A DNA stretch of 20,000 nt, from the NCBI GenBank assembly GCA_012295275.1, contig CM022677.1, positions 20,661,541 through 20,681,540 of the forward strand, given 5' to 3'. The stretch's first letter is position 1; every line of letters starts with the position of its first letter. The DNA is from Chrysomallon squamiferum (Eukaryota > Mollusca > Gastropoda > Neomphalida > Peltospiridae). The notes under the pieces were generated by a model. It ran no database searches. It was not told the DNA's origin and saw only the letters and a program-made list of their open reading frames with translations. The translations under genes and the position numbers were made by a program. This document shows positions 7,752-18,297 of this stretch, piece after piece.

Positions 7752-8884
7752 CTGTAAGAAGAAAGAATAAAGTACGATGAGAAATAAAGATGATGATGAT
7801 GATGATAATAATAATAATAATGATAATAAAAATGAACATGTTTATTATTATGAAGATGATGATGATTAGGCGTTCCTAGTTAGCGCTCTGTTTCCAAACC
7901 TATTTTCATAAAACAAGAAACGAAGTTTTAGAACTGTTTCAGTGTTTTGGTAAATCTTCTGATGTAGTACATGAAACAAGTCATAGGTTGGCAGCTTTTC
8001 TTTTAATTTTTTGTTTGTGAACGTGTACATTGTCAGGATAATTCAAAGAAAATAGTAAATCTGATCAATTATTAATGGTGGAAAAAGAAACAACAACAAC
8101 AAAGTTCAACACTATTTACGTTTTTTCATGCATTGTTTTTAATCTTTATTATTTATTTATCTATTTTATTTTATTTTTTCATTTCTTCTTCTTCTTCCTA
8201 TTATTATTATTATTAGTAGTAGTAGTAGTACGTTTTTACGGTGTAAAATACATGACACCAATATTTATTTTAACAGTATTGTATACTTTGTATTAGAAAA
8301 TGCATTGTTAAGGAAGATAGAAACAAGTTTTAAACATTATAAATATATATGGATGACACATTAAATTAGCATAGTTATTTAAAAAATATATATATATTTA
8401 TACTAAATCGACAGTGTCACTTTCCGCAATATTTGCTAGACAATTACTTCCACCTTTTTTCAATGGATTTAAACCAGGTCAACATTTAACTGCGCTCGGT
8501 GAATTTGTTAAAGCTAATTTTATGAATTAATTTATGATTTTGTTTTTTTCTGCGGTGTGTTTTTCTTTTATTTTAGTTAGTTAGTTTATTTAGAAAACAT
8601 AATAATACTAAATAAACGATTGAGATTACTGTACCTTTCTATAAAGTGTATCATCTGCCTTTCAAAAGTGGGAGAGTGTCGAAAGCTTTTGACACGGCAA
8701 ATATCCTTAAATTCTCTCACTCACAGAAACTTCGGAATTAAAACATAGAAGAAATGAAAAATTGTAATGTTATTAAGAAATACAAATAAGAAAAACATCA
8801 ACAAACACGGTTTTATGATAATAAAGAGATTAAAAGTTAAAAATTTCTGTGTTGTAGAAATATAAAATGAACAATACTGCTTAC
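7752..8884 (-). other. First intron of the minus-strand gene
   Basis: It runs from donor GTAAGC (8884) to acceptor TTCTTACAG just before 7751. The acceptor side, with a degenerate (ATC)n tract at 7793-7866, aligns with the plus-strand intron end (12417-12498). It also contains a conserved block (8640-8764) described separately. A CTT/ATT/AGT SSR mix lies at 8185-8230. No coding exon is recognised. Confidence 0.55.
8640..8764 (-). promoter_or_regulatory. Conserved block in the first intron, minus copy
   Basis: Read on the minus strand this aligns with plus-strand 11156-11290. It shares a perfect 16-bp core, CGACACTCTCCCACTT (8681-8666 here, 11223-11238 there), and flanking similarity such as ATATTTGC and ATGTTT. 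It lies about 120-250 bp inside the intron in both copies while most of the rest has diverged. It could be an intronic enhancer or an alternative 5' exon. I cannot tell which. Confidence 0.4.
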
Positions 8885-8975
8885 CGGAAACAACTGTTTG
8901 GACCGTTTCGTCATTCATACGTCATTCACGAATCATTATGTAAATACGGACGCATTTAATAAACAAACATTTTAT
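8885..8975 (-). promoter_or_regulatory. Putative 5' untranslated exon and proximal promoter of the minus-strand gene
   Basis: The minus strand ends in TTTCCG|GTAAGCAG, a good splice donor at 8885/8884. The preceding about 80 nt aligns with plus-strand 10919-10992 (GCGTCCGTATTTACA against GCGTTGTATTTACA, then AATGACGTA). Two TGACG motifs, TGACGTAT (8924-8917) and TGACGAAA (8913-8906), start 11 bp apart exactly as in the other copy. They resemble CREB/ATF-type half-sites. Neither transcription start nor TATA box can be fixed from sequence alone. The acceptor at 7751 requires some upstream exon, and this is the best candidate. Confidence 0.5.
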
Positions 8976-8982
8976 AATCTGC

Positions 8983-9021
<39 letters not shown>

Positions 9022-9624
9022 TGTTGTTGTTGCTGTTGTTGCTGCTGTTGCTGTTGCTGTTGTGGTTGTTGTTGTTGTCATGATTTGTAAAGTGGTGCTT
9101 TGATTTATTTATTGTTTTAATAAACATAAATTTATGAAAACTGTTTTGTCCTAGATATACAAGTCTAAGCAAAGAGTGCACGGCGTTCCATATATCTGCA
9201 AATACAGCCTAAGTCTTGCCATTCGTGTTTTTGGGACCAGGTTGGGGATTTGTGTCTGGATGTTACCCACATAACTTGTTACGAGATACGTTGTTACAAT
9301 CCCTTAAGTCATTTGAATTGAAGTTTAGTAGCCTATTAGGTAATTTCCACTTCATATACAAATTCTGAAAATTAGGTCAGGTGGGAACACAATGTTTTTT
9401 AACCTGAAGGAGTATATGCCAAAACAGAAACAGATGTCTTTAAAGAAAATGACACACGTCACTGAAACCTCATTTCCATATTTTTCAAAAGCAAAGTGAA
9501 GAAAGTCTAAATAGAGAGTTTTACATGTGTGTATGTAGGTCTGTTTTTTTTTCAGAAAGAAACTGAATAAAACTAAATAGAGCGCTTCATATTTGTTTAT
9601 GTAGGAAAGTTTTTTATAAAGAAA

Positions 9625-9657
<33 letters not shown>

Positions 9658-10119
9658 TTTTTTCAATTTTTTAAAATGCGATAATTATTGTCTTTTCACA
9701 AAAAGTATTAAAATCGTGAACAGAAATCAGAGGAAGTTAAATTTATATTTAAGTCTTTAAAAATATTGTCTTTCTTCTTTATTATTCTTTCTTTCTTATT
9801 CTTTCTTTCTTTCTTTATTTCTGTATTTTATATTTATATTTAGCTTTAGTTTTTAATGACTATTAATTTTGTACAATTGAAAAATAAATAAATAAATAAA
9901 TATGTATATACATAAATAAATAAATAAATAAATGAAACCCAAAATGCATATTCTAATACAACAAAGAGAATTATGACCTATATCATCATGGTTTTCGTTG
10001 ATTCCTTGGCACTGTGACCATTATTAGACAGCCACTATTATAGTCGGCGGAACAAAAAAAAATCCAACAGCCCCCCTCCCTCCAAAAAAAAACACCCCCC
10101 CAGGGTAGTTGATATTTAG

Positions 10120-10218
<99 letters not shown>

Positions 10219-10918
10219 ATATTTCTATGTCCATCTATTTATCTATGTACCATGTATCTACATACCGTAAATAAATATCTGTCTAAAATATATATACAAT
10301 ATAATTTTCGTTTGCTTGCTTGTTTATAAATTTATATATCTTCTGAGAAAATTTGAAAGAGTGTATTAAAATAATTTTAACTGGTTTTAAAGCAACCATA
10401 TCTTCATATTTTATGGTCGCCATCTTTATTTCTTTTTATTTTATAGGGGAAAACATAGCTGTGTTTGATTCTTTATGCCTGAAAACATATTAAACGATCT
10501 TTTATTCATGTTTTTATCTGATCTAGTTACAAAGATATGACGAAATAGATTCAGTGGCGGCCATCTTGGATTTAGCCTCTTAGCACAAATACACAGTTAG
10601 AAGATGCTACCCGGCATTTTCTCAATAAATAAGCCCTAAATATCAGTTATCAACACTTCAGACTCCAAAACGATCTTCCGCAGTACGTGTGCTAGATTAT
10701 CACATGTCGCAGAGCTTTTGAAATGAATGAATGTCACAAACCGGTTTGATTTACCATCCTATTAGGTAACAAATACAGATATAGTTAATATGTACTAAAA
10801 GTCATATATTTAGTATAAGAAAAAAAAATTATTGTTTCGTTGATTGATTTATTTATATATTTTATTATATTTTATTTTATTTTATTTAAAAGAAAGCTAA
10901 CTCTGTTGAAGCCATAAC
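8976..10918. other. Spacer between the two putative divergent promoters
   Basis: About 1.9 kb without a recognisable gene. It holds TTA/TTG/CTG SSRs (8984-9078), (TTA)n at 9627-9656, TTTC-rich sequence (9775-9822), TAAA repeats (9886-9934), a C-rich/A-rich patch (10050-10103) and a (CT)n tract (10124-10217). Two GCCATCTT sites (10419-10426, 10560-10567) match the reverse complement of a YY1-like AAGATGGC core. A 12-bp direct repeat CCTATTAGGTAA occurs at 9332 and 10758. Stretches 9150-9350 and 10440-10740 are complex sequence of unknown nature, possibly old mobile-element remnants. Confidence 0.5.
10124..10217. repeat. (TC)n microsatellite
   Basis: About 94 bp of pure TC/CT in the divergent promoter spacer, much like the tract at 6040-6147. 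Confidence 0.97.
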
Positions 10919-10992
10919 AGGCGTTGTATTTACAGAACGCTGAACTTGAGAATGACGTAATAATGACGCAATGGTTCAAAACGTTGTTTCTG
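10919..10992 (+). promoter_or_regulatory. Putative 5' untranslated exon and proximal promoter of the plus-strand gene
   Basis: It ends in TTTCTG|GTAAGCAG (10992/10993), a good donor. It aligns with the minus-strand counterpart at 8885-8975. TGACGTAA (10953-10960) and TGACGCAA (10964-10971) start 11 bp apart, the same spacing as in the other copy while surrounding bases differ. Established: TGACG is the core bound by CREB/ATF bZIP factors. Inference: a conserved regulatory element at the 5' end of both genes. The exon's true 5' end is unknown. Confidence 0.5.
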
Positions 10993-11155
10993 GTAAGCAG
11001 AATTAATTAGTGAGTTCGATGTTTGTACATTACAGCAAATGTTGATTTGATAATATATTTATTATCATAGTATCGCGTTGTCTACAGTTTCTTCTCGTTC
11101 TGTTATTAATATTATCATTATTCTTTTATAGTATTCTTTTAGTTTATCATCTGTT

Positions 11156-11290
11156 TTATGTTTCTTTTCCAAGGATTCGGTGCGTGACAGAAATCAAGAG
11201 TATTTGCAGTAGCACGAGCAGGCGACACTCTCCCACTTGCAGGTGTGTATGAGTCAAAGACGATGATAGACAATGGAAAGGTATAGTATT
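11156..11290 (+). promoter_or_regulatory. Conserved block in the first intron, plus copy
   Basis: Counterpart of 8640-8764. The shared 16-bp core is at 11223-11238. Directly after it the sequence reads CTTGCAG|GTGTGT, which would serve as acceptor or donor, so a small alternative exon is possible. The AG acceptor spacing is not conserved in the other copy (TTGAAAGGCAG there), so a regulatory block is equally likely. Confidence 0.4.
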
Positions 11291-11919
11291 TGTTTTATAT
11301 ATAAGTAAATAATTAAACGAAATCTTTCCGTAGCTGAAATAGTGTTTTCTTCTCTTTCTCTTTCTGTTAAACATTTTTTTATTATTATTATTATTTATTT
11401 TTTTCGGTTATTATCAAGAAAAGTTATGGTCATAAATATTATCATTTTAATCATCTGAAATCTGTCTTCTTAAACAATGACAAAAATTAATTAAGTTTTT
11501 CATTGAATTTTCGATTTTATTCACGTAATTTTATTCTTAATTTTTGAATAAACTTTGAATGTCTAATTCTAATCAAACACGGCGAGCTATTTGATGTTGA
11601 TATGATTTAACCAGAATGACGAAATCATGCAGGGAAATAATGTATAATCTTTTTAACTTTTAAGTTATCTACGCTAAGTATATTTATGGAATGCTTACCC
11701 ATTGATGATGACATTTGCTGTAACAAAGTCCTATAAAAAGAAATGAAAGAAAGAAAGAAATATGTGTGCGTGCGTGTATTCGTGTGTATGTTTAAAATGT
11801 TAAAATGATGGTGATATTATTTTTAGGGATATTTTCAACATTTTAAATTTCTCTAATTATTGTTTTTTTTTTTTGTCTTCTCTTTTGTTTTCTTTCTTCC
11901 TACTGCTGTACGTTGTGTG

Positions 11920-11970
<51 letters not shown>

Positions 11971-12066
11971 GTGAGGAACAAGAAACATTTATTAAGGATA
12001 AGAGATGACGGCAACCCTTGAAACCGTACGGGTTTTGTCTGTAATCATAATAAAGTAGAACTAGTT

Positions 12067-12098
<32 letters not shown>

Positions 12099-12118
12099 CA
12101 TCATTATAATTATAATAA

Positions 12119-12268
12119 TAATAAATAAATAAATAAATATATAAATAAATAAATTAAATAAATGAATAAATAAATAAATAAATACATAAATAAATAAATA
12201 AATAATAAATAAATTCAAAAATAAATAAACAAATAAATAAACAAATAAATAAATAAATAAATAAATTT
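12119..12268. repeat. (TAAA)n microsatellite tract
   Basis: About 150 bp of AATA/TAAA tetranucleotide repeat with small interruptions, following a TAA run at 12069-12097. Confidence 0.95.
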
Positions 12269-12534
12269 TAGAAAAAAGTGCATGACAAAATTCGGTCGGT
12301 TATTTATTATATACTGTTTTTAACTTTTATTCTGCTGTCTCCTTTTCTGTATATGTTACCGAAAAATTAACACACACACACGCACATATATACACACATT
12401 AAGTAATCATATCCCTATCATCATCATCTTCATCATCATCATCATCATCATCATTACCATCATCATTTCTTATTCACCTTTATGCTTTCTTCTTACAGAT
12501 TGTCAACAATTTAGCTTTATCTGTTTCATATGGC

Positions 12535-13996
12535 ATGGATTTTGCGATTTTGATATTTGTTTTCTTCACAAATGTCTGTCTTCAAACACAGGCTTCAACA
12601 TCTTGCCTCAGAAACTGTCAATGTAAAACAGTACAACTTTATAAAACATGGAACGTTTATGATGTATTCTGCCCCAAAAGTAACAATAATTTTCCAGATC
12701 TAAACTTTCTGAAATCAGTGAGAAAACCAATCCAGCTACGTGTCGAAGACACTTACATTAAAAACGTAAAGAAATCCGATTTCCCATCTAATTTAACTAT
12801 CCTGAGTTTACGACTTAATGCACAATCTTACGTACATTTGGAAGACGATGCATTTATTAATCTAGCAGACACGCTGCAGTATCTAAATCTGGAAAGTATC
12901 AAAATATCGTTTAAAAAACCACTGACATTTCTGAACGGTCTGAAGAACCTAAAGAAACTTTCTCTAGGATACAACTATCAAAATACTGGAATTCTGAACG
13001 ACAATATTTTCAGTAATCTAAGTCTCTTGTCTCTGCAATTTATTGAACTTGACAACTGTAACCTCAAACATATAAATGATCACGCTTTTCAAAATTTACC
13101 ATCCCTTCGAATTTTAAATCTCAAATCTAACAGCTTACGTAAAGTGCCTACTGTATTCAAAGACATATCAAACCTTGCTCTACTGAATCTGGAAAACAAT
13201 ATGATCACGAATGTTAAGGAACATGATTTTAAAGGACTTGTCAAACTAAGTTCTTTAATACTGTCTGGTAATGAACATATTTCTTTAGAGCCACTCTGTT
13301 TCAGTGAGTTGGCGTCCACGTTAAAAATACTGATAATGCGAAACTGCAGCATGCAATACGACGTGCCGCGTGCAATTCTGCGTTTGAAGAAATTAATTAA
13401 GCTTGATCTTGCTGACAATGAACTCAAGAATTTCCAAAGAAATTCCATTCGAGGAGAGATTTGTCTTTATCAACTTGATCTGAGTGCATCAACATTTCCA
13501 TTAACTGCAGGAATTTTTCTTGAGCAAAAAGAGTGTCTGAAAATGATATCATTAAATAGAAGAAATACAGCGACTGTTCCTACCCAGAGTCTTGAAGGAT
13601 TAACTAAACTGAGGATACTTCATCTTAGAGAAAACAAAATTAAAATTTTACAAGAGAAAGCTTTTGGAGAATTGTCTCTCACTATGATAGATTTGTCTGA
13701 AAACCCACTGACTGAGATAAAAGTTGATGCATTTGAAGGACTCGGTTCATTACTGTCCATAGGTCTAGAAAATACAGATCTGAGAGATATAGATTTTATT
13801 CTGCAATACGAAAATACGAAATTTCGTACAGTTAATTTGACGGGTACACCACTTATTTGTAGTTGTACAGTGTATGAAATTCTAGTCAATCTACAGTACG
13901 GAACACTGGAAGGCTCTTGTTTTATGAACACCAAAGAATTAATGTTTACAAGTTCTGTGACGAAATCCGAAATACGAGATTACTACGAGTGCCAGT
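12535..13996 (+). CDS. LRR exon (signal peptide, LRRNT, LRRs, LRRCT) of the plus-strand LRR-TSP1 gene
   Basis: The exon starts at 12499 after a TTCTTACAG acceptor. The first in-frame ATG, 12535, is also the conserved start in the minus copy. The 487 complete codons encode: a signal peptide (about residues 1-21, M-D-F-A-I-L-I-F-V-F-F then Q-A-S); LRRNT (S-C-L-R-N-C-Q-C through F-C-P-K); about 13-14 LRRs from about residue 85 to 430 with motifs such as L-R-I-L-N-L-K-S-N and L-I-K-L-D-L-A-D-N; and LRRCT with L-I-C-S-C, G-S-C-F-M and Y-Y-E-C-Q. The exon ends at CAGT|GTGAGT in phase 1. A short overlapping out-of-frame ATG lies at 12530. By family, a secreted extracellular recognition module. I recognise no named orthologue. 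Confidence 0.92.
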
Positions 13997-14092
13997 GTGA
14001 GTATTTATTTGTTAGTGAAATTCTGCATTACAATCTTCAACACCTTTTTGCCTACATTTGTTATTATTTATTTATGTTAATATTATAATATT

Positions 14093-14144
<52 letters not shown>

Positions 14145-14370
14145 AGAATAAAATAAAATGAAATATAATAACAGAAATAAAAATAACAACAAGAACAAAA
14201 AGCAAAAAAAAAGTAAAAAAAAAAAGTAAAAGTAAAATAAAAATCGATAATAAGAATAACATTAACGCTAACTTTTAAAGTTCGATGTTACTTTTTTAAA
14301 TTAGAACCATGACAGTGATGGTCAAAATAACTATAACTCGTTTTCATTAACAAAATATTTTTACTTTCAG
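13997..14370 (+). other. Intron after the LRR exon
   Basis: The first about 75 bp still align with the minus-strand intron, then homology stops. It contains (ATA)n at 14094-14138. If retained, the frame continues 30 codons to the stop at 14086-14088 and ends in a hydrophobic tail. The TSP1 exon found here in the minus copy is absent. Confidence 0.6.
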
Positions 14371-14637
14371 CAATAGGACTGTGGAGTACGTGGTTAAGAG
14401 TTAGTTCTACTCAGTGTGATGTCAGCTGTAAACAAAGAGTGACCTTTATTCGACAGTGTAAACCAGCAGACAGCAGAGACACGCCATCTGTCAGGTGTAA
14501 GGGAGATAACAGAATTCGCACGACATTACAGAACTGTACAGGTGATCGATGTGTCACTCACGAAGGCCGCTTAAGTCCTGACCGTAATAACAGTACTCAC
14601 CTTTACGAAAGAATTACACTTGTTGCTGCTATGAAAG
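14371..14637 (+). CDS. TSP1 domain exon with C-terminal extension, first TSP1 of the plus-strand gene
   Basis: 267 nt, phase 1-1, acceptor ACTTTCAG, donor GTAAAC. Residues about 488-576 of the conceptual protein. The TSP1 core begins G-L-W-S-T-W-L-R-V and has six Cys (T-Q-C-D-V-S-C, R-Q-C, V-R-C, Q-N-C, D-R-C). A Cys-free tail of about 27 residues containing N-N-S-T, a possible N-glycosylation site, follows. Nearly identical to minus-strand exon 5297-5031. The middle TSP1 Arg/Trp layering is incomplete, as in divergent TSP1 domains. Confidence 0.88.
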
Positions 14638-15102
14638 GTAAACTAAAATAAAATAAAGATAACTAGGGATAAGATAAGATAAGATAAGATATTAGAATAG
14701 AATAGAATAAAATATAATAATAAAATATAATAAAATAAAATAAAATGAAATAAATGAAAAAAATATGATTAGGCTAAATTATGTGAAAAATGGGTTTATT
14801 GATTTTGTGATGATTATGATTATGACATGACAGTAATAATAACACTAACAATAATAATACAAACAAATAGAAACAATACACATAAAAAACATATTTAATA
14901 AATTAACAAATAATAGACAATTTAAAAAATACTAACGAGAATAATAAAAAAGGAACAACAAAGAAACATGCATATATATATATATACACACACACATGCA
15001 CATACAGATATAAACACAGACACTGCATTTTCTATTATTTTATTGATGTATTATTTATTTCCTTCTTTTCCTGTTTTATTTTATTTGTTTATTTTTCCTT
15101 AG
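14638..15102 (+). other. Intron between the first and second TSP1 exons
   Basis: AT-rich, with (AAGAT)n (14671-14690), AATA/AAATA tracts (14691-14760), and TA plus CA repeats (14971-15000). A polypyrimidine tract ends in CCTTAG at 15102. No other gene is seen. Confidence 0.6.
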
Positions 15103-15279
15103 CTATTGGGGGATGGACGCATTGGATTCGTATAGACGACATGTCATGCAGCGTCACTTGCGGTTATGGTATGTTAGAAATAGACGAAATTCGATACTGT
15201 GTAACCAATGTTCCTGGAAATTGTATTGGAATAGCGAAGAGACACCGCGTGTGGTCATGTACTAATGCTGTGTGTGAGG
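15103..15279 (+). CDS. TSP1 domain exon, second TSP1 of the plus-strand gene
   Basis: 177 nt (59 codons), phase 1-1, acceptor TTCCTTAG, donor GTAAGA. Residues about 577-635. It begins A-I-G-G-W-T-H-W-I-R and carries the classic C-S-V-T-C-G-Y-G. The other cysteines are R-Y-C, G-N-C, W-S-C and A-V-C, six in all. It has no close match among the minus-strand exons in this window, so the TSP1 sets of the two paralogues have diverged. Confidence 0.87.
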
Positions 15280-15797
15280 GTAAGATGTCTTGGTTTTAAT
15301 AGTACAAGGAATAAAACTCGTTTTGTAGCAGCAATAAAACGCTTTTTGTTAAAATTCTCTTTGGTTATGCTGTATCAAGTCCTGAAGTTTATAAATAAAT
15401 ACAAAATTAACAAGATAATTATTTTATAATGTCTGTGTGTATGTATATAAAATCTTCCATTATAAATAAATACATAAATTAATTAATTAATTAATTAACG
15501 GAATGCGATCCTTATAACTAAATGCATAAACTAATTATTCAGAAATGTATTTACATGTTTTCAGTCAAACATAAATAAACAAATACATCAAATATATATG
15601 TATAAAAACTTTATAAATAAAAAAAATAATTAAAAATATCTTAGTATGCAAGCCTGTGTGTATATCTATATTTATATACGTGCATGTATGTGTAGATATA
15701 TATGCATATACATACATATATATATAGAGACATAGATATATATATATATATATACATTCATACATACATACATATATATATTCACACACACACACAT

Positions 15798-15842
<45 letters not shown>

Positions 15843-15856
15843 CTCTTATCTTCTAG
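15280..15856 (+). other. Intron between the second and third TSP1 exons; TA/CA/TAC repeats
   Basis: It contains TTAA/ATTA-rich tracts (15478-15500) and a long compound TA, CATA, CACA and TA repeat (about 15655-15835) just before acceptor ATCTTCTAG. No gene is seen. Confidence 0.65.
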
Positions 15857-16036
15857 ACGATTCTGGATGGGGTGAATGGCATGAAGTGAGAGTATCAGCG
15901 TGTAGTGTTTCGTGTGGTGTTGGTGTTAAAATTCAGGACAACGTTCGACCTTGTTTTAAGAAGCGTGTGAGGAAATGCGATGGTTCTGCTTCTATAAGTC
16001 ATGCTAAAGTGTGCAGAACAGGCATTACCTGTCCCA
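15857..16036 (+). CDS. TSP1 domain exon, third TSP1 of the plus-strand gene
   Basis: 180 nt (60 codons), phase 1-1, acceptor TCTTCTAG, donor GTAAGA. Residues about 636-695. It begins D-D-S-G-W-G-E-W-H-E and includes C-S-V-S-C-G-V-G, R-P-C, R-K-C, K-V-C and I-T-C-P: six cysteines in TSP1 order. The third-to-fourth Cys loop is short and basic (F-K-K-R-V-R-K). A (TA)n run begins seven bases into the downstream intron. Confidence 0.87.
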
Positions 16037-16076
16037 GTAAGACATATATATATATATATATCATTATATATATATA

Positions 16077-16136
<60 letters not shown>

Positions 16137-16188
16137 TACTTTGTCTTAATGATACATGTGTTTATTAATTTATTTATATTTAATAACT

Positions 16189-16231
<43 letters not shown>

Positions 16232-16983
16232 CATCATCATCATCATAATCATCATCATCATTACATATTTAATATTATTGTTATTATTATTATTATTATT
16301 GTTGTTGTTGTTGTTGTTATTGTTTTTGCTGTTCTCATTTTTTTCGTATTTTTATATTTTGTGTTTCACATTGCTAACTTTATTTTACTTTTTTTTCTAA
16401 AACATCAAACATAAATGAAGATGAGGGACAATTGGGTAGGTACCATTATTTCTTTTTTTTACGTAAATGTATTCTCTTTGATTCACGATATTACACACAC
16501 ACAGACAGACATACAAATGTTTGAGTCTTTAAAATAATATTTATTATTATCAGTTCAGCCAATCCTCAATTTTCTGTAATTTATTCATGAAATTTAAATT
16601 TTAACTTATTTTGCTTTTGCGGTCATACTGATAGATTCTATACAGTTTTATTGTTATGTACGATACTGTAAATGCACAAGCTTGTTATAATTATTTTAAA
16701 TTTTGTGCAAAAATGTCGACATGCGCTATAGGCAACGGCCCGGTTATAAATACAATTCTGTACTTCATGTTTCTGGCATTTTGTTTTCTACTTTATTTAA
16801 AAACTAATCAAAATTGAAGTAATCAAATCACCATTTGATTGTATTACGTAGACGTGATAGGCAAGGGTATATTTTATATTATGAATACATATTAAGCCGA
16901 CAGATAGACAGAAATCACGAACGTTGTTCCGAAGTGTTGCCTCTGGTCTGTATACATGTAATAATAAGGATTATAATAATAAC

Positions 16984-17058
<75 letters not shown>

Positions 17059-17075
17059 CATAATAATAATAATAA

Positions 17076-17106
<31 letters not shown>

Positions 17107-17249
17107 AAGAAGAAAATATATGTATATAAATAAATAAATAACAGATTAAGTCTGTCAAAGATTTTGTGTAGCACATATTTCGTCTGTCTGGGTTTCCTTC
17201 TTTCCAGAACATATATAGATATGTATACACATTAATTATAATTCATTAG
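16037..17249 (+). other. Intron(s) between the third and fourth TSP1 exons; very SSR-rich
   Basis: Contents: (TA)n 16042-16136; (ATT)n then (ATC)n 16190-16262; TTA/TTG tracts 16275-16320; a possible 15-nt exon 16421-16435; (TAA)n 16981-17058, a further TAA run to about 17078 and (AAG)n 17077-17114. The long poly-Ile, poly-Asn and poly-Tyr reading frames are microsatellite artefacts. The piece 16600-16900 is complex non-coding sequence with no recognisable identity. Confidence 0.65.
16421..16435 (+). CDS. Possible 15-nt microexon
   Basis: Acceptor context ATAAATGAAG, donor GTAGGT, 15 nt, phase 1-1, coding E-G-Q-L between split codons. The context is strikingly like the minus-strand short copy A (AAACGAAG, 15 nt, GTATGT), with a T-rich tract 15-30 nt upstream. 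The sequence itself is not Thr-rich, so homology to the array is uncertain. Skipping it leaves the frame intact. Confidence 0.3.
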
Positions 17250-17441
17250 TGAATGGTGGATGGACGTCTTGGTACAGCGTACTTCATATTCAATGTACTG
17301 CGACCTGCGATTCTGGTTTTGAAGTTTACTTCCTCCAAAGAGCATGTGCGAAGCCGAATGCACAGAATGGCGGAAAACCTTGCCCAGGTCCCTATACCAA
17401 AATGACTTACGAGAGATGCTATAATCTGCTTTCTTGTCACT
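17250..17441 (+). CDS. TSP1 domain exon, fourth TSP1 of the plus-strand gene
   Basis: 192 nt (64 codons), phase 1-1, acceptor ATTCATTAG, donor GTAAGT. It begins N-G-G-W-T-S-W-Y-S and has six cysteines: I-Q-C-T-A-T-C, R-A-C, K-P-C-P, E-R-C and L-S-C. N-G-G-K-P-C-P-G is a textbook TSP1 segment between the third and fourth Cys. In organisation (x-G-G-W start, P-N-A-Q-N-G-G) it is the plus-strand exon most like minus exons 4379-4193 and 3744-3559. Confidence 0.87.
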
Positions 17442-18297
17442 GTAAGTTTCTTTCGATTTTATTATGTGCATTACTGAAGTAAAAATTAAAAAAATATATA
17501 AATAAAATAATGCTACCATAATCATTTATATCTGTTAGAAGTAACATTCTATAGTAATTTCTGACCATCATTGAATAAATTGGACATTCTATTAGAATTA
17601 TTATTATTTCTATCATCATTATCATCATTCCTTCATTTATTCAATATCAATTAATTACACAGTATTGCGTTCATCTTTTCATTATTAATAAACAAAAAGA
17701 ACAGCAAAGAAACACTAAATGCAGTTCAAAAGTAGCTGACATAGCGAACAGAGACTATCATAACTTTTTTCACAAATAGAAAGAGCCACACGTTTACACA
17801 AATAGAGATATTGACAGATAGATATACACAGTAACAGACAGATATAGAGATAGATAGACAAATATACAGAGAGAGAGAGATATATTATACAGAGAGATAG
17901 ACAAATATACACAGAGACAGATTATACAGAGAGACAGACGGACAGTGATGGACATATACCTAGAAAGGTAGGAAAGATAGCGAGACGAATATATCGATAC
18001 ATAGATTATTGACAGATGTGTTGATAAAAATGACTGTCGACCAAAATAATGTAGACTGTAGCTAGATAGGGAATAAATGCATTAACAAAAAAACAATGTT
18101 CTAATCTTTATTTGTTAGCATACACACACACACTCTCGTGCACACACTTATATATATTTACATATCAATATACAATCTACATTATATATATATAATGTCG
18201 TTGGTGTGTGTGTGTGTGTGTGTGTGTGTGATCAAATGAAGACAAAAACGGCTGAAACCTACATATCCTATACATTACAATCGGCATTTCAATTCAG
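17442..18297 (+). other. Intron between the fourth and fifth TSP1 exons
   Basis: It contains GATA/GACA-rich simple sequence (about 17805-17945), a (GT)n run (18204-18231) and scattered TA repeats. No gene is seen. It ends at acceptor CAATTCAG. Confidence 0.65.

Larger units (their letters stand above)
10993..12498 (+). other. First intron of the plus-strand gene
   Basis: 1506 bp from donor GTAAGC to acceptor TTCTTACAG. It contains the conserved block at 11156-11290, a GT tract (about 11914-11973), TAA (12069-12097) and TAAA (12119-12268) repeats, and a (TCA)n tract (12417-12456) that also occurs, shorter, in the minus-strand copy and so predates the duplication. No coding exon is recognised. 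Confidence 0.55.

Noticed and set aside
9332-10769. CCTATTAGGTAA direct repeat at 9332 and 10758 as part of the inverted duplication or as target-site duplication
   Set aside because: It is in direct orientation, so it does not fit the inverted arms. It is short and AT-rich, and no element structure is visible between the copies.
13089-13448. Antisense open frames across the LRR exons (13089-13448 and 13620-13934 minus; 6815-7174 and 7463-7684 plus)
   Set aside because: Shadow frames of the LRR coding sequence. They are mirrored in both paralogues only because the coding strand is conserved.
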